A stretch of 10,311 bases of DNA, from assembly GCA_021158845.1 (NCBI GenBank), contig JAGGSY010000179.1, forward strand, positions 1-10,311. Reading direction: 5' to 3'. The notes beneath the pieces are model-generated. The model had not been told where the DNA came from and made no database searches. It saw only the letters and a program-made list of their open reading frames with translations. The position numbers were made by a program, and so were the translations under genes. Origin of the DNA: Caldisericia bacterium. Its GTDB lineage: Bacteria > Caldisericota > Caldisericia > B22-G15. Of the stretch, positions 7,201 through 10,311 are shown piece by piece. Numbering within the stretch: the first letter of the stretch is position 1; the number at the start of each line of letters is the position of its first letter.

Positions 7201-10200
7201 GTTGGAACATTTACAGGATTTCCATCCTGATCCTGAACCTGTACAGTTATCTCGCTGGATGGAGTATCAATGGGAACAACCTGTTCCTCTGTAATAAAGA
7301 CGAGTTTGTTTCCTTCCTTTACCTCAAATGGATTTGATGTTCCTGAAATTGTTGTTCCATAGACTGTTGCTGTGGCAGTTAGAGTAACGCTTGTAGCCCT
7401 TTCAAATATCTTTACATCAGTTGATCCAGTTCCATTTGTAATGGTAAGACTTGTCTTATCAATTTTATCATTTCCTAATGAGCAGGAGAGGGAAACTGTT
7501 CCACTCCATGGAGCAAGAGAACCTGATGGAGTTTTTGCCTTCACAGTTATTGTAAATGGAGTATCAACATACTGAGGAGTGGATATAGCTGGTTCAAATA
7601 CAAGCTGAGAGAAGGGTAATATTGTAAATGGATCAGAAACGCCAACTTTTCCAGAATACATAGCTGTAATTCTAACATTCTGTCCTTCTCCATTTATCTT
7701 TACATTCCCATTCCACATACCTGCTGTGAATGTAACTGTGGATGGAGTAATTGTTCCCGCACTTGAAGATAGATTCACAGTTCCATTGAATCCCGTTACA
7801 ATATCACCATTCACATCAACAGCACTTATGGTTATAAAGAAATTTTCGTTTCTATACTGCGGGGAGGATATGGATGAAAAGATGAAACTTTCAACTCCAC
7901 CAGTTACCTGGAATGTATTTGAAACACCACTTGCTCCAGAAATTGGATCGTAAACTGTAAGTGTTACTGCTGGATTTGGAAGATACAAAGTTACATTTCC
8001 ATTCCATTCACCATTAAGGAACACAATGGTTGAGGGAGAAACTGTACCAGGACCTGTAGATGCAGAGAGATTTACAGCTGAGTTAAAGTTTATAACCTTT
8101 GATCCATAAACATCCACAGCTGTTATGTGAACAGGGAAAGATTGCTCCGCAATTTGAGGAGATGGGATTGGATCAAAGATGAAGAAAGCTGGCTGGCTTT
8201 GAGACAAACTAAACCAGTTTGAGTAACCAACTATTGTCGAATCTGTATGGTTTCTTGCAACAATTCTTACCTTTGGATTTGCAGGAGTTATGGTAACATC
8301 ACCCTCCCATACCCCATTTGTTGGTGTTACATTATTTGGCGTAATAGTCAAAGGGGTTCCATCTTCTGCTTCAGCAACGAGGTCTATCTCCCCTGTTTCA
8401 TTTAAAAGTAAATTTCCAACCATATCTTTTGCCAAAATTTTTATGTTGAAAGCAAGATCTGAAACTTGGGGAGCAATATTATCAAATTCATAATATTCAA
8501 GGTCTCCATACACTGGAAATGGAGTAGATGTACCACTCTTATTTAAAACTGTATCTCGTGCAGTAATTGTAACTGATGTGGATGGGAATGTTATCTCTAT
8601 TAACTGTGTAACTTTTCCATCAGTAGGATCAGCATCGTTAAAACTCACACTTGTAGGATAAATCTTATCTATTCCAAGAGAACAACTCAATTTAACGGTT
8701 CCTGTATAAGGTGTTGCACCTGCTGTATCATCAATAAGATTGCTCCACTGATCCTCTGCATAGATAGTTACAGGGAAATAGACATCATAAACAACATAGG
8801 GAGGCATATCTGAGAATCTAAAATGATCCAGGCTTCCATGCCATATATCTATAGGATCAGAATAAGCTACCTCAACTCCATTGTGATTCTGGACTTTTAT
8901 TGAAGCACCATCGTAGGATTTATATATTGTTACTTGTAAAGTTTTAGAAATTTCATTATTAAAACTGACTAAGGAAGGTGAAATGAGTGGGGATGGAGGG
9001 GAAGATAGAGGAAGGTGTGTCGTTCCATCAACAAGTGATATATCAAGAGTGCCACTAAACTTTGTTAGATTACCATAATCATCTCTTGCTTTGATAACAA
9101 GAGGAAAAGATTGTCCAGCAACTTTGGTCGAAACATCTGGAAATTCTAATTCAAAGGATTTTAAAGGACCTCCATTGACTATAAATGTTGAGGAATCCCC
9201 TGTATAAGTTCCATCTTCAACATGTATGGATGTCGTTTCAGCTTTATACAAAATTACTTTAATAACATCAGAAATTCCATTTGTAAAATTAACACTAACA
9301 GTCGCTTTAGTTGTAGCACAGTCAGCCTCCACTCCATTATATTGAGGTTTATTGGTGGAATCACAACAATGAGGACCACTAAAATCTAAAGTTTTATTGC
9401 CACTATAACTTGTTACTATATTGTTAAAATCATCACACGCTCTTATCTTTACCTCAAACAAAGAACCAGCATTTTGTCCAGATGGTGTTCCACTATTTCC
9501 CTTCCCATTTTCAAATGTTTGCCCAGGTAAAGTAATAACAAATTTTGATTGCGCTGCTGGATTTACAGTTATAGTGGTTGTGGCAGAAACGAGTCCTGTT
9601 GAAGAAGCAGTTATCGTCCATTCACCAGATGTTTCATCGTAATAATAAAATGGAGAGGTCTCAGAAGAACCAGAATGAATTGTAAGAGTTGTTATTGATG
9701 AACCACCAGCACTTAAACTAAACTTTCCTTTTCCATATGGAGAATTTGTTGAAAGTTTAACTGTTATTGTACCAGTTGTTACAGGATTCCCTGAAGAATC
9801 TTGTCTCTCTATTTTAAAAGTATTTGTAGACCATTGGCCTGCTGTAATAGAGGAAACTACTTGCTTAAAGACTAATTTGTATGCGGTTGATAAAACAGTA
9901 ACTTTTGGAGAAGAGCTTATATCAGCAAGTGTCTCGCCGGATTCTTTTCTTGACTTTGTAGTAAATGTATACACTCCCTCAGTAGAGGGAGCAGTAACAT
10001 TCTTGTATTTTATTATTATTCTGCTATCCTTATAAACTGAAAGCAGCCTTACCGTTATATTCTGACCATTTATTGTTGGTTTTATTGCTGGTCCTAAGAA
10101 CATTTCATCAATATAAATTTCTCCATCATTGGTTCCAAAATAATCTCTGTTGTATTTAAAACCAAATGAAAGAACTTTATCCCTATATGAAGAAGAGCCT

Positions 10201-10311
10201 GGTATGTCTAAAACCAAAAAGTACCACTGGTTCGCATTAAGTACAGGAAGATTTAAAGTTATTCTTGAGTTGGATAAATTGGAATTCTCTGAAATTAAAA
10301 ATTGAATATCT
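4191..10311 (-). CDS. Giant multidomain Ig-like surface protein with C-terminal Cu_amine_oxidN1-type domain (N-terminus outside window)
   Basis: Partial gene, open to the window edge. The TTG at 10217-10215 is not a real start: at least 31 more in-frame codons precede it and complete a beta-sandwich (NANQWYFLVLDIPG, then GEIYIDEMFLG), probably a carbohydrate-binding-like jelly roll. Counting from that TTG, the order is: A'-type half domain 46-110; B 112-220; seven C-type Ig-like repeats 224-968; B 970-1078; A' 1081-1210; A domains 1215-1346, 1350-1478 and 1482-1610; OmpL47/chitobiase-like 1615-1697 (YYHWDSG, EGVHKLYYHAED); two Ig domains opening DTKPP and DTTPP at 1698-1875; Cu_amine_oxidN1-type 1879-2004 with two VPIRFISEAFGA motifs. 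No enzyme domain or membrane anchor is seen in this part. The C-terminal domain is found on many secreted proteins of low-GC bacteria and does not make this an amine oxidase; a role in surface attachment is plausible but unproven. Likely an adhesin, S-layer-associated or matrix protein. It is the first visible gene of the operon. Confidence 0.9.
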   Translation of the reverse strand, partial: DIQFLISENSNLSNSRITLNLPVLNANQWYFLVLDIPGSSSYRDKVLSFGFKYNRDYFGTNDGEIYIDEMFLGPAIKPTINGQNITVRLLSVYKDSRIIIKYKNVTAPSTEGVYTFTTKSRKESGETLADISSSPKVTVLSTAYKLVFKQVVSSITAGQWSTNTFKIERQDSSGNPVTTGTITVKLSTNSPYGKGKFSLSAGGSSITTLTIHSGSSETSPFYYYDETSGEWTITASSTGLVSATTTITVNPAAQSKFVITLPGQTFENGKGNSGTPSGQNAGSLFEVKIRACDDFNNIVTSYSGNKTLDFSGPHCCDSTNKPQYNGVEADCATTKATVSVNFTNGISDVIKVILYKAETTSIHVEDGTYTGDSSTFIVNGGPLKSFELEFPDVSTKVAGQSFPLVIKARDDYGNLTKFSGTLDISLVDGTTHLPLSSPPSPLISPSLVSFNNEISKTLQVTIYKSYDGASIKVQNHNGVEVAYSDPIDIWHGSLDHFRFSDMPPYVVYDVYFPVTIYAEDQWSNLIDDTAGATPYTGTVKLSCSLGIDKIYPTSVSFNDADPTDGKVTQLIEITFPSTSVTITARDTVLNKSGTSTPFPVYGDLEYYEFDNIAPQVSDLAFNIKILAKDMVGNLLLNETGEIDLVAEAEDGTPLTITPNNVTPTNGVWEGDVTITPANPKVRIVARNHTDSTIVGYSNWFSLSQSQPAFFIFDPIPSPQIAEQSFPVHITAVDVYGSKVINFNSAVNLSASTGPGTVSPSTIVFLNGEWNGNVTLYLPNPAVTLTVYDPISGASGVSNTFQVTGGVESFIFSSISSPQYRNENFFITISAVDVNGDIVTGFNGTVNLSSSAGTITPSTVTFTAGMWNGNVKINGEGQNVRITAMYSGKVGVSDPFTILPFSQLVFEPAISTPQYVDTPFTITVKAKTPSGSLAPWSGTVSLSCSLGNDKIDKTSLTITNGTGSTDVKIFERATSVTLTATATVYGTTISGTSNPFEVKEGNKLVFITEEQVVPIDTPSSEITVQVQDQDGNPVNVPTDTTVNLTSNSPTGRFSKDKSTWSTSNSYTVTIHSGENQVTFYYKDTSPGVHTLTASATGLRTGTQDIRISVDGSGECTITPDTAFVRETGKDFTLIFKSKASMNGGEIQIIIPTQFSEPQKTSPGGEGYVSVTSGTGVTIGTWTISGYTINIPINIMPKDRQITIKYNNVSCPDTTGDYVFDVKTRGPEGSFASIENPPKVTITQTSVSNVKVSLSPTSAGAIGEYTITFTTSPVGHLLMGSDQIIIKFPSGTEVPGVIDAASVTVNTINPTSPPAVDPNKREVTIITPVDIGDNSEVSVKFLPTAKIKNPTTTGSNYQVEVWTTNDPVKKLSAKYNITARTGVMNGRVTLDPPRANSSSNITISFKISNPLVKNAHTITLVFPSGFDIPPSIGASLITVGGSPLVDDPDVNSGTRTITMVVPRDFSSGANVEVVISKDAGIVNPPKAGKYKLTIYTSQDNQPVDTAPFDIIKESQIKEVLASVDPPTVGKIARWEITFKTGTLGGISTGGKIWVEFPNGTVVPPSIPNGTVTVDGVAAVTQRVLSLKIEITSPKDILPNSTVKIVITKDAGVKNPTSPSSTYKVKVSTTAEKTPVESAPFTIYQPPVSKLKISPDKPDGLSGYYITKPTITISASSNYDPSPKIYYHWDSGHDNLYSGPITPPEGVHKLYYHAEDRFGNVEDEHVREFKVDTKPPVISLVQPEDGSYVKDKQVKVVISSPETLLDAKINGKKMIKGTQGRWSLTVTVSEGENNFVVKARDLAGNEAEISFTVYLDTTPPEVKIVSPKTGGLVTTRSVTVIGETDPNSKVHVKVSAITGIIYEDDTFSDKNGKFQFTLTKLPPGFIGITAIATDPAGNEGKAISNFVHKETILLWIGKPEAMIDNEKTYVDPGNKNVVPFILPPGRTMVPIRFISEAFGATVGWDGATRTVTIVWGSTTIKLTIGVYTAKINDKTVKLDAPPIIREDRTFVPIRFISEAFGAQVLWDGTERKVTIIYPPSGS
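4206..4583 (-). repeat. Cu_amine_oxidN1-type domain with two half repeats sharing a perfect 35-base direct repeat
   Basis: Residues about 1879-2004. Each half contains R-T-(M/F)-VPIRFISEAFGA followed by a V-x-WDG-(A/T)-x-R-x-VTI strand. The stretch coding PIRFISEAFGA is identical for 35 bases at 4255-4289 and 4441-4475, 186 bases (62 codons) apart, in frame. Confidence 0.85.
5388..6977 (-). repeat. A'/A domain array (four related beta-sandwich units) in the giant protein
   Basis: The units cover residues about 1081-1210, 1215-1346, 1350-1478 and 1482-1610. The last three share a (V/L)-x-x-P opening, a G-x-(I/K)-x-(I/V)-x-FP-(S/N)-G-T strand, a late (I/V)-x-NP-x-x-x-G/S-x-Y block, and a closing PVxxAPFxI or similar. 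The first is a divergent relative. The same unit brackets the Big array in the neighbouring 705-residue protein. Confidence 0.82.
7314..9548 (-). repeat. Seven tandem C-type Ig-like repeats in the giant protein
   Basis: Repeats start near residues 224, 352, 461, 571, 676, 774 and 869 of the visible frame, each about 94-124 residues. The pattern is a hydrophobic F-x-F opening, often I-x-(S)-PQ, then F-x-(I/V)-x-I-x-A-x-D-x-x-G-N, a (S)GTVxLS strand, (S/T)PSxVxF, a G-x-W-x-G-(N/D)-V strand and a closing G-x-S-x-x-F. Unit 3 and unit 7 share an LSCSLGxDKI block. Unit 1 carries an extra Cys-containing loop. This is typical of extended, rod-like surface proteins. Confidence 0.82.

Noticed and set aside
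4922..9642. Many 60-78 codon plus-strand open frames opposite the giant gene
   Set aside because: They are antisense shadows with no ribosome sites and no conserved motifs, while the opposite strand shows continuous repeated domains.

Overview
The window comes from an AT-rich bacterium. The G+C content is roughly 33-40% in the two 60-base lines I counted, one at each end of the gene cluster. Arginine is written mainly as AGA/AGG and isoleucine often as ATA, a codon style common in thermophiles and deep-branching low-GC lineages. A Cu_amine_oxidN1-type domain at the end of a giant Ig-like protein fits Firmicutes-like, Caldisericota-like or related lineages. The sequence alone does not settle the taxon.

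All coding is on the minus strand, so transcription runs from high to low coordinates. There are four tightly packed genes and essentially no free intergenic space. (1) 10311-4191: a giant secreted or surface protein of more than 2,000 residues whose N-terminus lies outside the window. Its domain order is jelly-roll fragment, A', B, seven C-type Ig-like repeats, B, A', three A-type domains, an OmpL47/chitobiase-like domain, two Ig domains and a Cu_amine_oxidN1-type domain. (2) 4154-2037: a 705-residue secreted protein with four Big-type Ig repeats joined by Tyr/Pro-rich linkers and bracketed by two A-type domains. (3) 2040-1000: a lipoprotein that joins a carboxypeptidase-regulatory-like beta domain to a family 3 solute-binding domain. 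(4) 1019-78: a membrane-anchored, coiled-coil M23 metallopeptidase with all active-site residues.

Gene 1 is separated from gene 2 by 36 bases that hold a perfect 12-bp hairpin, partly overlapping the stop codon, and a strong ribosome binding site. Genes 2/3 overlap by 4 bases (GTGA) and genes 3/4 by 20 bases, which points to one translationally coupled operon. Every product is predicted to act at or outside the cytoplasmic membrane. The best reading is a cell-surface assembly module: two matrix or adhesin-like structural proteins sharing a domain family, a lipoprotein that may bind a ligand at the membrane, and a peptidoglycan endopeptidase that could open or remodel the wall during export or anchoring. 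This joint role is inference. Bases 1-77, downstream of the last gene, hold no recognisable gene or convincing terminator. No RNA genes, CRISPR arrays, insertion sequences or origins were seen.
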